64,000 nucleotides of DNA from the NCBI GenBank assembly GCA_040219735.1, contig JAVJRX010000184.1. The stretch is one strand, 5' to 3'. The translations under genes were made by a program, and so were the position numbers. The notes beneath the pieces are model-generated. The model ran no database searches. It saw nothing but the letters and a program-made list of their open reading frames with translations, and was not told where the DNA came from. The stretch is from Coleofasciculus sp040219735. GTDB taxonomy: Bacteria > Cyanobacteriota > Cyanobacteriia > Cyanobacteriales > Coleofasciculaceae. Positions 7,581 through 15,818 of the stretch are shown piece by piece (the first letter of the stretch is position 1; every line of letters starts with the position of its first letter).

Positions 7581-10500
7581 TTACTTCAAACATTGCTGCA
7601 CCCAATCTTCTAAAATTTCCTTCAACTTAGGAATTAAATCATTTTTTTCTCTTAGAAATTCTCTGACTAGGTACATTCCTTCAGAACCTCCAACTCCATG
7701 CATCAATAGCAGTGCTGCATTCATGAAAATTCCTGGAGATGGATGATTTAGGGCATGAACTAAATCTTTTGAAGTAATATCCGTGTTTTTAGCAAGCTCC
7801 CATTTAGGCTCAACAGGTACTTTAGGAATTTGGCTAGAACTGATACTCCAAGCAAAGGGGTTGTCAGTAATCTTTTTAATTGTTTGCTGTAAAGCCCACT
7901 CTTTTTCGTTGTCGTTAGTCTCACTTCGTAGTACAGATTCAATCATATCTAAATCGTGCTGGATGTCCTGTAGAGCGAATTTAGCCTGTGTAGCCAATGT
8001 TGGAGAGTCAATCTTCATTGCTGCAATTGCTCCCTTAAACACGGCATCAACAGCATCTAAATCAAATGGAGCGTTTATAAGACTCCAGTCACAAGCCCGG
8101 ACTTTTGACCAACGCATTCCTCGCAAAAGGATAGCAAAAGCAACTAGCTCTTGTGATTGCGGCTTTGGTAGAATTGCTTCTGAAGTAGTATTATCGGTTA
8201 CGCGAATAACTGCCTCAAGAATTGCTTGATTAGCTTCCCAATCTCGTTTTAGTTCTCTAAAGTCTGGCCAAGAGGTATCGTCAAAAGTTTCGTAAAAAGC
8301 TTTAGCTTGCTTAACTAATCTAGCGCTACTGAGTGGTAAAAGCCTTTTTGCGTGTTCTTGTCGCTCATCCTCCTCAAGGTTTTTCAACACATATTCACGA
8401 AGATAAAATTCCATTGAAGAATTAGTGAAAAATGTAAATAATCCTTCCTCAAGGACTTGCTTAATTCGTCTATCTGTCTCAATACCAGGTTGCTTTCTCA
8501 TAAGTAACTCGACCCCTTCAAGCACAACCTGATTCCAGAGATTCCATTGTCCCTGCCAATCTTCTTCAATTTCTATATCTCGTCCTTCTAGGAGAGAATT
8601 TGCATCTATATGCTTTATATTTGAAGGTTTTGAAGGTAAGGTAACTATAACTCTAGATATTCGCTTTGATTGAATTACCTGAGTGATTATTGTATCTACT
8701 ATTTCGGTTACAGTATCCAAGTCTATATACTTATCCCCAAAAACTAAGCAAATCCTAACAGCAGCTAAGTAAGTCCAAGGCTGAGTATCGTTCAGTAAGG
8801 ATTGTGCAATAGAACCAATGATTTCTGGAGCCAGATTCGTCAGCTTCAGTGCCGCTTCAAGGACTTCACAACTGACGGATGAATTAGATGACTTTAGTCG
8901 AAGCTTTATCTGATTAGCTACTAACTTTAAAAGTTCAAGTGATGGCTTTTTGAACTCTGCCAAAATGTCGGTAGCTAATAGCACTTCTTTTGATGCTGGA
9001 TCTTCTGGATTGTCAAGTTCAAGCAAATAGGTAATAATCCCCTCAGCCGCACCTGAACCAGCACAAAATAGGATAGATTCTCTCCACTCAGGTTTCCGTC
9101 TAACTCGCTCTAACCATTGGCAAAGTTTCTCATCACTTAAACGAGAGGCATATCGTCCGGCTGCATATTCACACAAAGTCGGATGAACAAAGCTAATTAT
9201 ATCCTGGGTTCCCAAGCTGTACCGCTTAAAGATGCAGCGATTTTGCCAAAACTCCACACCATCTTCTGCTTTTTCTTCCGCTTCCCGCAGCGTGTAACCT
9301 CTCGACTCAAGCTCTTCAATGATGCTGTTAATTAATTCATCTGCTGCAAGCTCAGGTTTATGCAGTAGTCTCCATCCGGCTATTTCAAAAATGCGTTGTG
9401 CGTCTCGTTCACTAAACTCAATGGGTTTTCTGTCAAGTGGAGGTCTTTTAGATGCAAGCTTTATGATGTTGCTATATAACTCTGTACGGTTTTGACCAAT
9501 TTCTACATCTTCGGCTATTAACTGAACAATAAATCCTAAAAGTAGTGGATTCTGCACTGCTAGGGAAGCATTGGTACTGTCTTGTAGCTGCCGATGGAGT
9601 GAATCTAGTCGTTCTTGAACCTTAGCCGCATCCTCACAGTAAGCAGCCAAAAGCTGTTGAGAATATTCCAAAATGTCTGGCTTATTTAGCGGAGATAGTT
9701 TGATATGTTGCCAACCGGGTAGAAGGCTTGATTCATCACTAGGGCGTGTAGTTATTACAACCTTGGTGCTGGAGTTAGCTACCCATGCATCCAACTTATC
9801 TGCTATGTTGGCTCGATCAGATTTACACTCATCTAGTCCATCCGCCAGTAGATAGTCAGGTGTACTGAGCGCCAGCCGTAATTCCTTGTCGTTGAAAGCA
9901 GAATTATCAGCAGCAGCTTTGAGGATTGCCCATTCAAATCCCTCACTTTTATCACTATCCAATAATTTTTTCACGTCCGGGAGTCGAATGAAAATAACCC
10001 GTTTTCCCGCAGCGGATAAACAATGGGCTAAACGCCTCAAGAGTGTGCTTTTTCCAGCTCCTGGAGCGCCGATTACAACACTTAAGCGATAAAGTGTTGG
10101 GATGAACTCTGCGTCAAAGCTTGTCTTATCACCTTCTCTGAGTTTGGCTTGGAGTGGAATCCAATTTGTTTTAATAGAAAGCTCTCTCTGGAGAGGAAAT
10201 CCTGGAACTTTTAAGTGAGCAGTTTTTTGACTGAGCCATTCTCGATAATTTTCTACGATTACCTCTGCCTTTTGCCTTACACCTAAACTATCTGCTTGTT
10301 CTTGACCACAAAAAGCAGCTACCCAAGCTCTACCAAAAAAGTCATCTACTAGCTCAGGCTTGTCTTTCAGAGCAAGGGATAGCTGATCGCTCCCCCAAGG
10401 CAGAAATGTTACACCCTCATTTTTTAACAGTTTACTTTGAGTTTCAATTTCGTCAGCTAACTCGGTTCTGTTAAGGCTTACCTGTGTACACAAAACGAAT

Positions 10501-10709
10501 GTATCTGTCTGACTGATCCACTTTCCTTTCTTTCCTTCAATGAATTTGGAGACAGCATTTTTTATATGAGCTACACCAAAATCCTTAACACGCTTGCACT
10601 GGTATACCCTGTATTTCTCTGTAAGCCTTTGCCGAGCATAGATATCAATTCCCTCCTGATCCTGACCCCGCACACCATAAAGCTGGCAATGTTCTACATT
10701 AGCTTCCAA
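7581..10709 (-). CDS. PD-(D/E)XK nuclease-NACHT NTPase, defence-type (5'-truncated by a nonsense codon)
   Basis: Open frame of 1042 codons starting at a TTG. Residues 1-135 look like a PD-(D/E)XK (Mrr-like) nuclease: EGID (D22) followed by YQCKR (Q37, K39). Residues about 205-400 form a NACHT-type STAND NTPase with Walker A GAPGAGKST (214-222) and Walker B YLLADGLDE (286-294). The remaining 600 residues are helical and repeat-like, as expected for a sensor region. STAND proteins with N-terminal nucleases are known anti-phage effectors that oligomerise on sensing a phage product and cleave DNA. This frame lacks the normal N-terminus: 13 codons upstream is an in-frame TAG, and beyond it an ATG-led leader continues in frame (entry at 10746). 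The TTG has no ribosome-binding site, so the gene may be silent. It is flanked by non-coding debris and is not in an operon. Confidence 0.8.
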   Translation of the reverse strand: MEANVEHCQLYGVRGQDQEGIDIYARQRLTEKYRVYQCKRVKDFGVAHIKNAVSKFIEGKKGKWISQTDTFVLCTQVSLNRTELADEIETQSKLLKNEGVTFLPWGSDQLSLALKDKPELVDDFFGRAWVAAFCGQEQADSLGVRQKAEVIVENYREWLSQKTAHLKVPGFPLQRELSIKTNWIPLQAKLREGDKTSFDAEFIPTLYRLSVVIGAPGAGKSTLLRRLAHCLSAAGKRVIFIRLPDVKKLLDSDKSEGFEWAILKAAADNSAFNDKELRLALSTPDYLLADGLDECKSDRANIADKLDAWVANSSTKVVITTRPSDESSLLPGWQHIKLSPLNKPDILEYSQQLLAAYCEDAAKVQERLDSLHRQLQDSTNASLAVQNPLLLGFIVQLIAEDVEIGQNRTELYSNIIKLASKRPPLDRKPIEFSERDAQRIFEIAGWRLLHKPELAADELINSIIEELESRGYTLREAEEKAEDGVEFWQNRCIFKRYSLGTQDIISFVHPTLCEYAAGRYASRLSDEKLCQWLERVRRKPEWRESILFCAGSGAAEGIITYLLELDNPEDPASKEVLLATDILAEFKKPSLELLKLVANQIKLRLKSSNSSVSCEVLEAALKLTNLAPEIIGSIAQSLLNDTQPWTYLAAVRICLVFGDKYIDLDTVTEIVDTIITQVIQSKRISRVIVTLPSKPSNIKHIDANSLLEGRDIEIEEDWQGQWNLWNQVVLEGVELLMRKQPGIETDRRIKQVLEEGLFTFFTNSSMEFYLREYVLKNLEEDERQEHAKRLLPLSSARLVKQAKAFYETFDDTSWPDFRELKRDWEANQAILEAVIRVTDNTTSEAILPKPQSQELVAFAILLRGMRWSKVRACDWSLINAPFDLDAVDAVFKGAIAAMKIDSPTLATQAKFALQDIQHDLDMIESVLRSETNDNEKEWALQQTIKKITDNPFAWSISSSQIPKVPVEPKWELAKNTDITSKDLVHALNHPSPGIFMNAALLLMHGVGGSEGMYLVREFLREKNDLIPKLKEILEDWVQQCLK

Positions 10710-10745
10710 TTGAGCTAAACGCAGACACAGCTTCTCAAAATTTTC

Positions 10746-10862
10746 CTAAGTTAATTGTCCAAACGGCAATTCTTGCGATCGCGTTTCTACAGGAGGATTG
10801 ATGTTACTATTGGGGGGTGTTTCTAGCCAGGAAGGAATGGTAGCTTGAGAATTTGCACTCAT
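10746..10862 (-). pseudogene. Severed N-terminal leader of the NACHT gene ending in an amber codon
   Basis: Reading in the same frame as the NACHT gene, an ATG at 10862 opens MSANSQATIPSWLETPP and continues to QELPFGQLT. It then meets TAG (10746-10748) followed by ENFEKLCLRLAQLEANVEHC. The segment across the stop reads as one continuous domain start, LPFGQLT-stop-ENFEKLCLRL, where relatives (from memory) have a Trp before (E/D)(N/D)FE. A single TGG-to-TAG change would account for it. The intact protein would have had 1093 residues. A sequencing error cannot be excluded. Confidence 0.7.
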
Positions 10863-11212
10863 AAAGCTTGATACAGCGCTCTTACTAGCTTAACCAAAAA
10901 TTTGGTCTTTAAGCACCTTTCTCTTCACCAGTTGATGTGCTTGAATGAGGGGTTGTGACGGTGATTCATTCAAGCGATGACAATGGCGCGATCGCACGAT
11001 GGGTTGGTTGATCCTGATAAGCGATCGCGTTCTCAATAGAATAAGGGCTTTAGCCCTTACTACGAACTATGAACGGTTTCCTCTCCCTCCTGAACATCGC
11101 CTAACAATTCAGCTTAGACTCATGGCTGATGAAAATACCCTATCTTTAGGCTGAAATAAGGTGTAATTGGGTGAAGCTCATCCCACGGAATCGAGTCCGT
11201 GGTATAAATGCA
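10863..11212. other. Intergenic region with HIP1 sites and a terminal hairpin
   Basis: No coding potential is seen. It contains HIP1-type sites and, at 11183-11202, a 7-bp hairpin CCACGGA-ATCGAG-TCCGTGG preceded by GTGAAGCTCATC. Hairpins of this form sit at ends of cyanobacterial IS200/IS605 elements. Here the hairpin also lies 10 bp beyond the 3' end of the reverse-strand nucleotidyltransferase remnant and may serve as its terminator. Confidence 0.45.
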
Positions 11213-11746
11213 TCATTTATTTTTTTTAAGTGCTGCTGTCCACTCGGCTATCTCTGCGGCTGTCATGCTACCCTGAGGGCGAAGCCGCGCATCTTGATAT
11301 CCCCAGCATTCGACATCAATCAAGTATTGACTTCCAGATAGCAGTGTACCTTGACAAAGGTGATCTGAAGAAGGCGCCTTACTCATTTCCTTGTGCAAAC
11401 GGTGTAACAAATCCTGCATCACCCAAGCCGGAATTCGCTCACGCTCACTCGGATAAATAAAGCCAAAGAGAATCAAATGGGTTAGGAGTACCCGCCAGTG
11501 AGAACCGAAACGTTCCAGCAAGTGAGACCAGTTTAGCTGATCGGCACAAGCGCGAAACAAATGTGCCACATCTGCACCATCCCAACGATGGCGCTCCATG
11601 ATAAATGCCTTGGATCGAATCATCTCTTCGGGTGAGCAGAGTTTGACGGGAACGCCAAAAATTTCGGCTTCGACAGCATGTTCCAACCAGATCTGATCAA
11701 CCTGATCATTGCCATTAGGTGTCACCGAAGAACTAAACACACTCAA
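11213..11746 (-). pseudogene. Nucleotidyltransferase, N-terminally deleted
   Basis: The frame encodes 177 residues and opens only with TTG. The visible part is the C-terminal portion of a nucleotidyltransferase-superfamily protein: NDQVDQIWLEHAVEAEIFGV, then VKLCSPEEMIRSKAFIMERH and RWDGADVAHLFRACADQLNW. The catalytic N-terminal region of such proteins (a GG-S or GGA motif followed by a DxD-type metal pair) is absent. The first residues MSVFSSSVTP are read from sequence belonging to the opposite-strand metallophosphoesterase. It is therefore a broken gene, cut at about 11717-11730 by the same event that truncated its neighbour. Confidence 0.65.
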
Positions 11747-12305
11747 GATGCCTATCCTTGCTGTACTCGGTAATCACGACTATGAATCCCAACAGCCTGA
11801 TCAGCTCCAAAAGATCCTTTCTGATGCTGGCATTATCCTGCTAGATGGGGAAACCTGCGAGATTCAGGGTATTGGTTTTGCTGGTGTTAAAGGTTTCGCG
11901 GGTGGTTTTGGTCGGAGAACTCTAGAACCTTGGGGTGAAGCGGCGATCAAAAACTTTGTTCATGAAGCAGTAGAGGAAGCCCTGAAGCTGGAATCAGCCT
12001 TAGCTCGACTACGAACTCAACAGCGTGTCGTCTTACTCCATTATTCCCCCATCTCAATGACTGTTAAAGGTGAACCCCCAGAGATTTTTCCCTTTCTGGG
12101 TTCCAGCCGATTGGAGGAACCGTTGAATCGTTACCCCGTCTCTGTGGTCTTCCATGGACATGCCCACTATGGTAGTCCTGAAGGTCGCACCAGTAAAGAC
12201 ATCCCCGTCTATAACGTCGCTATGCCACTGCTGCGGCAAACATTCCCCGATCGCCCGCCGTTCCGTATAGTAGAACTCCCGATAGCCGCGCACGCAGCTA
12301 CATGA
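11709..12305 (+). pseudogene. Metallophosphoesterase, N-terminally deleted
   Basis: The frame of 198 residues opens with TTG; the first ATG is at 11748. It contains the calcineurin-like motifs LGNHDYES (near 17-24) and FHGHAHYG (near 154-161), so the C-terminal two thirds of a metallophosphoesterase domain are intact. The first two metal-binding motifs (D-x-H and GDxxD) are missing. The segment EELNTLKMPILAVLGNHDYE is native family sequence, so the break is at about 11717-11730, shared with the reverse-strand nucleotidyltransferase. Without the first two motifs a binuclear metal site cannot form, and activity is unlikely. Confidence 0.7.
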
Positions 12306-12317
12306 GGGACAAAAGAG

Positions 12318-12992
12318 TTAGAAGTTAAAACTTTTGTTCACTTGATTGAAGAACTCAGCCAGCTTACCCTCATCTAATTTGCCATTCGTGCGAACCCCAT
12401 TACAAACATCCACACCAAAGGGTTTAACCGCTTGAATCGCATCTTTGACATTCTCCGGAGTCAGTCCACCCGCAAGGAAAACTGGCACGTTGACTAACTC
12501 CCGGATGCGTCGGCTAATTGTCCAATCATGAACTCGCCCGGTTCTACCCAGTTCTTTCTCTGATAACATGGGATTCCCCGAATCGAGGAGCAATGCTGAA
12601 ACATGGGGTGCAACTGCCAAAGCTTCCTCGATCGCGGCTTCGCTGGTGACATAAATCGCTTGGACAATGGCAATTCCTGGTAACGCCTGACGTAAATCAT
12701 CATGGCTTCCCCATTGCAGGCGATCGCACATCTGAATCGTGTTGACGCCTAAGCGTCGTTGCTGGGCAATAATCGCGATGGTATCAAATTTACTGGTGAG
12801 TAGAAATGAACAGACACCCGGAGGTATCCTAGCGGCGACTTGGGCAATCAATCCTTCAGACACCATACCCGATCCACTGGGCATCTCGGATACTAAGCCT
12901 ATGGCACAAGCGCCATAACAAATGGCGAGATTGGCTTCGTCAACACTACCGATGCAGCAAATTTTAACTCTGGGTCGGATTGTGGGTTCCAT
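12318..12992 (-). CDS. Phosphoribosylanthranilate isomerase-like (TrpF paralog)
   Basis: A 224-residue (beta/alpha)8 protein similar to TrpF. The N-terminal strand is VKICCIGSVDEA, where TrpF has KICG(I/L)(T/K)xxxDA, so the catalytic Cys is kept but the loop differs. The ALLLDS strand keeps the general-acid Asp position, and FLAGGLTPENV and GVDVCNGVR supply the phosphate-binding loops near the C-terminus. It stands alone with no trp genes around it, and the changed first loop suggests a paralog with a different aldo-keto sugar phosphate or a secondary role. I chose the ATG at 12992; a longer TTG-started frame reaches 13022. Confidence 0.7.
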   Translation of the reverse strand: MEPTIRPRVKICCIGSVDEANLAICYGACAIGLVSEMPSGSGMVSEGLIAQVAARIPPGVCSFLLTSKFDTIAIIAQQRRLGVNTIQMCDRLQWGSHDDLRQALPGIAIVQAIYVTSEAAIEEALAVAPHVSALLLDSGNPMLSEKELGRTGRVHDWTISRRIRELVNVPVFLAGGLTPENVKDAIQAVKPFGVDVCNGVRTNGKLDEGKLAEFFNQVNKSFNF

Positions 12993-13040
12993 CAAATTCC
13001 GAAGAAAAACGTTCTCATACAAAGGCTTCAGGAGAGGGCG

Positions 13041-13128
13041 AGCCGACCGTCTGTAGGGGCGGGTTTTACCGATACCATGTAAGAAAAAACTGGTAACTTA
13101 TGTAAACCCGCCCTGTTTCTGGTGTTGT
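13041..13128. repeat. Dispersed GGGGCGGGTTT repeat, copy A
   Basis: About 88 bp bounded by GTAGGGGCGGGTTTTACC and its near inverse TAAACCCGCCCTG, with about 45 bp between the arms. Copy B at 39345-39442, in reverse orientation, matches it closely along its length, including the outer bases CTGTAGGGGCGGGTTTTACC and CCCGCCCTGTTTCTGG. Two shorter relatives are at 15043 and 50731. It is a foldback, non-coding element between genes. Confidence 0.8.
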
Positions 13129-13192
13129 TAATTAGGCTAAGCGGGTTGCCCCTACCTTGTCGATGATAACTCTATTCGAGGAACAATTAATT

Positions 13193-14932
13193 TTAACTGG
13201 AGGATTGATCAACCCATTGGAAAAATAACTTGCTCTGTTGAACACCTTGATTAACACCATAACTGGTGATGGTTAGCGATCGCAGGTGGTCAAATAAAGG
13301 TTGACCAATGAGTTCCACCACCCGCACAATGGGAAGCTGACGCTCAAGCAAGGGTTGACTCTCTAACCAGTTGATATAGAGATACCCGTCATTTTGAGTC
13401 GGTAAGGCGGCGATCGCGTTCTGGAAGCTGGGATTGTGCAGTAGCGAATCCTTCACCCCATTAAGCGCCGCGTCCATTGCTTCAATTGAAGTGGCAAACA
13501 CTTCGTAGTCTCCCACCGTGGTGTGAACGCCCTGAACTTGGGCTTGTAAACTTAACAACCCATCTTGGCGATTCTTCAGGGCTTTTGCCGTAACCAACTT
13601 CGTCCACGCCGTAATTGTGCGATCGGCAAACGGCAGTTCTCCGACATTTAATCCCTGCTGCTGAGCCACTATATCCAAATGCTCAATCCCATCAATCGCC
13701 TGATCATTTTTACCCGTTTGTGCCACAAAAATCCAGTCGGGATTCGGTTGATCCGGTCGAGGGAACCAGGATAGGGCATAGTCCCCTTCCACCCAACTGA
13801 AAATCTCTTCTGGCAATTGAATCCCCCAACGAGACTTGAACTGGGCAATCCCTTGGTTGAGTAAGCTGCTGAGATTCTCATCGGCTTCGAGTCGGGTGGA
13901 TAGTTGTCTCCAGAATTGGTTTAAATCAACCCCAGCAATTGCCAAAGCACTTTGGGCGGGAATGTACTCGAGGGCATCAACAGGCTGAGACAGGACTGGG
14001 GTAATCGGTTCTGGACTCGATTTTGACCGGGGAATAGCCGTTTGTGCCAACAGCCCCTGAGGAGTTAGGGACAGAGTAAGGGCTAAACTTTTAGACGCCT
14101 CAAACGACTCGCGATCGGGAATCGGTTGATTAGAAATCCAGGCGGCTAGGGCGGGTAAATTCACCAGGCTGAATCCAATTCGCGGTTCTGTCAAACTTTG
14201 CAGCAGTTGTTGATAATCAGGATCTTCTGCCAAACTCAAATCAGCAACTTGTACCGTATTAATCGCATTCCGCAATACCTTGGGGTGATTGGCATATAGC
14301 ACAAAGCGATCGCCCACGATCGCACTGGTTAAGGTGTCCGGGATGGGACGAGATTCTGTATTGTCTGCAACCTTTTTCCCACCAGGATTAGATGGCTGAT
14401 AAATCAGGTTGACTCCTTGATAGGATTCAACGACTAAATCGGCTGAGTCAGCACTCATGCGTCGGGAATAAACCTGTTCCTGGGCGGCTTGGGGTTCATT
14501 GGTGGTAAAGATGAGTAAGTATCCCGGTTGTGCCGCATTTTCGGGATTGCGGTCAACATCTAAGGAGGTTACAGCCAGAGTCAGTTCATCATCAATCCAG
14601 GGTTGAATGTCCCGTTGATAGTCCAGCCCCAAATTTGCCAGCAGACTGTTTTCCAGTTGTTGGAACTGTGCGATCGCACGTCCTCGCTTCTGGGGCTCAA
14701 CCACCACTTGCTGCAACGCTGCTAAGCGATCGGGATTCACGAGTAACGATATCATCGCGGGGGCTTGTTTCGGCACGAAAATCGCCGCCGTGGGATTTTT
14801 TACCTCCCGTTCCTGCAATAGAGTTAGGGGGCTGTGGGCGTTGACCCAGAACCAGCCACCTCCAGCGAGTAATAGCAACATTATCACACCGGCTGCCAAG
14901 GCATAAAAAAACGAGCGTAGTTTCATGGTCAT
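13193..14932 (-). CDS. DUF3352 domain-containing membrane-anchored protein
   Basis: A 579-residue cyanobacterial protein of unknown function. It has one N-terminal membrane helix (about 8-28, FYALAAGVIMLLLLAGGGWF), followed by a soluble region with PTAAIFVPKQAPAMISLLVN, FTTNEPQAAQ and repeated beta/alpha modules typical of DUF3352. The bulk should lie in the periplasm or thylakoid lumen. There are no catalytic motifs. Start at ATG 14932 (MTMK); a second ATG follows two codons later. The region upstream is packed with short repeats. Confidence 0.85.
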   Translation of the reverse strand: MTMKLRSFFYALAAGVIMLLLLAGGGWFWVNAHSPLTLLQEREVKNPTAAIFVPKQAPAMISLLVNPDRLAALQQVVVEPQKRGRAIAQFQQLENSLLANLGLDYQRDIQPWIDDELTLAVTSLDVDRNPENAAQPGYLLIFTTNEPQAAQEQVYSRRMSADSADLVVESYQGVNLIYQPSNPGGKKVADNTESRPIPDTLTSAIVGDRFVLYANHPKVLRNAINTVQVADLSLAEDPDYQQLLQSLTEPRIGFSLVNLPALAAWISNQPIPDRESFEASKSLALTLSLTPQGLLAQTAIPRSKSSPEPITPVLSQPVDALEYIPAQSALAIAGVDLNQFWRQLSTRLEADENLSSLLNQGIAQFKSRWGIQLPEEIFSWVEGDYALSWFPRPDQPNPDWIFVAQTGKNDQAIDGIEHLDIVAQQQGLNVGELPFADRTITAWTKLVTAKALKNRQDGLLSLQAQVQGVHTTVGDYEVFATSIEAMDAALNGVKDSLLHNPSFQNAIAALPTQNDGYLYINWLESQPLLERQLPIVRVVELIGQPLFDHLRSLTITSYGVNQGVQQSKLFFQWVDQSSS

Positions 14933-15020
14933 TTGTCCTTCGTCTTATGTCCTTCGTCATTCGTCTTATGTCCTTCGTCATACTCGCTTCCCGACAAGAA
15001 GCTACGTCTTATGTCCTTTG
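14933..15020. repeat. Short tandem repeats upstream of the DUF3352 gene
   Basis: Irregular direct repeats of TCTTATGTCCTTCGTCAT and its shortened forms (GTCATTTGTCCTTCG and similar) cover the region directly before the DUF3352 start codon. They contain TGTC/GTCAT heptamer-like cores related to the ATGACAA repeats elsewhere in the window. Confidence 0.7.
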
Positions 15021-15042
15021 TTGAAGGTGACTTGCACTCTAA

Positions 15043-15105
15043 TCGGGGCGGGCGCGAGTGATATCAAGGTGACAACCTTCCCGTTAATGGTAAAACCCGC
15101 CCCTA
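15043..15105. repeat. Dispersed GGGGCGGGTTT repeat, copy D (divergent)
   Basis: GGGGCGGGCGCGAG on the left and AAAACCCGCCCCTAAA on the right enclose about 30 bp. The arms match the repeat family of copies A and B, but the interior differs. Confidence 0.6.
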
Positions 15106-15111
15106 AACGCT

Positions 15112-15255
15112 CTCCCTCTGCTCCCTCTGCTCCCCCTGCTCCCCCTGCTCCCCCTGCTCCCTCTGCTCCCTCTGCTCCCTCTGCTCCCCCTGCTCCCCCT
15201 GCTCCCTCTGCTCCCTCTGCTCCCCCTGCTCCCTCTGCTCCCCCATCTCCCCCAT
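15112..15255. repeat. Nine-bp tandem array (CTCCCTCTG / CTCCCCCTG)
   Basis: Fourteen perfect 9-bp units alternate between CTCCCTCTG and CTCCCCCTG and are followed by two CTCCCCCAT units. The unit length keeps all frames open, which produces artefactual Ser-Ala-Pro or Gly-Ala-Glu ORFs on the two strands. No start signal supports translation. Expect length variation between strains. Confidence 0.92.
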
Positions 15256-15375
15256 CTCTCCCACACCCTTTGCCAATCTTAAAAAGACCGCCGGGAATTC
15301 CCATCTCCTTCAGGGGGTTGGGATGAAAGGCGGGTAAAAATATATAGAAGGTTCGATGCCTTCTATTTTTACAAA

Positions 15376-15804
15376 TCACTTCCCAAGGCATTGCTCAGTA
15401 ATGTATCTGTTGATCACTTCAGCCGACATAGAGCCGACTGTTCCAACGTAATAGGCTGAAGTCCACAAGCTGTCCTTCCCACAGGCTTTTTTGAGATGAG
15501 GGAATTTTTCTCTCAAAAAGCGAGAAGAGTAACCTTTGAGTATATTAGCAATATTGGCTGGACTGAAACGAGGAGGAGCAGAAACAAAAACATGAACATG
15601 ATCAATGTCTGTTTCTATTGCTAGTAGAGTTAGTTCGTTACGGTCACAAGCCTCTTGTATCAGTTGCTTGACGCAGTCCGCTACTTCTGGTACTAATATC
15701 TTTCTCCTGTACTTAGGAATCCATACCAAGTGGTAAGCGATGGAGTAGTGAGTCCATCGCGTTTTCCCTGTCTGGAACTTTGTTGCTGTATATGAGCTTT
15801 TCAT
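15376..15804 (-). CDS. tnpA: IS200/IS605 Y1 transposase TnpA
   Basis: A 142-residue HUH single-strand DNA transposase that excises and inserts the element as circular ssDNA. It has the family strand YHLVWIPKYRRKIL, the HUH motif DHVHVFVSAPP (H69, H71), KGYSSRFLREKFPHL, and YYVGTVGSMSAEVINRYITEQ, with the likely nucleophile Tyr134 in the C-terminal helix. The length is normal and there are no frameshifts. It is divergent from tnpB, and their promoters must lie in or across the 14-bp gap and the opposite coding starts. Confidence 0.95.
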   Translation of the reverse strand: MKSSYTATKFQTGKTRWTHYSIAYHLVWIPKYRRKILVPEVADCVKQLIQEACDRNELTLLAIETDIDHVHVFVSAPPRFSPANIANILKGYSSRFLREKFPHLKKACGKDSLWTSAYYVGTVGSMSAEVINRYITEQCLGK

Positions 15805-15818
15805 GCTACAATTTTACC

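Noticed and set aside
15112..15255. CRISPR-like regular repetition
   Set aside because: Units are 9 bp with no spacers; it is a simple tandem repeat.
14925..15391. Ser-Ala-Pro-rich and Gly-Ala-Glu-rich ORFs on both strands
   Set aside because: They are produced by the 9-bp tandem array, which keeps all frames open; no ribosome-binding site or family match.
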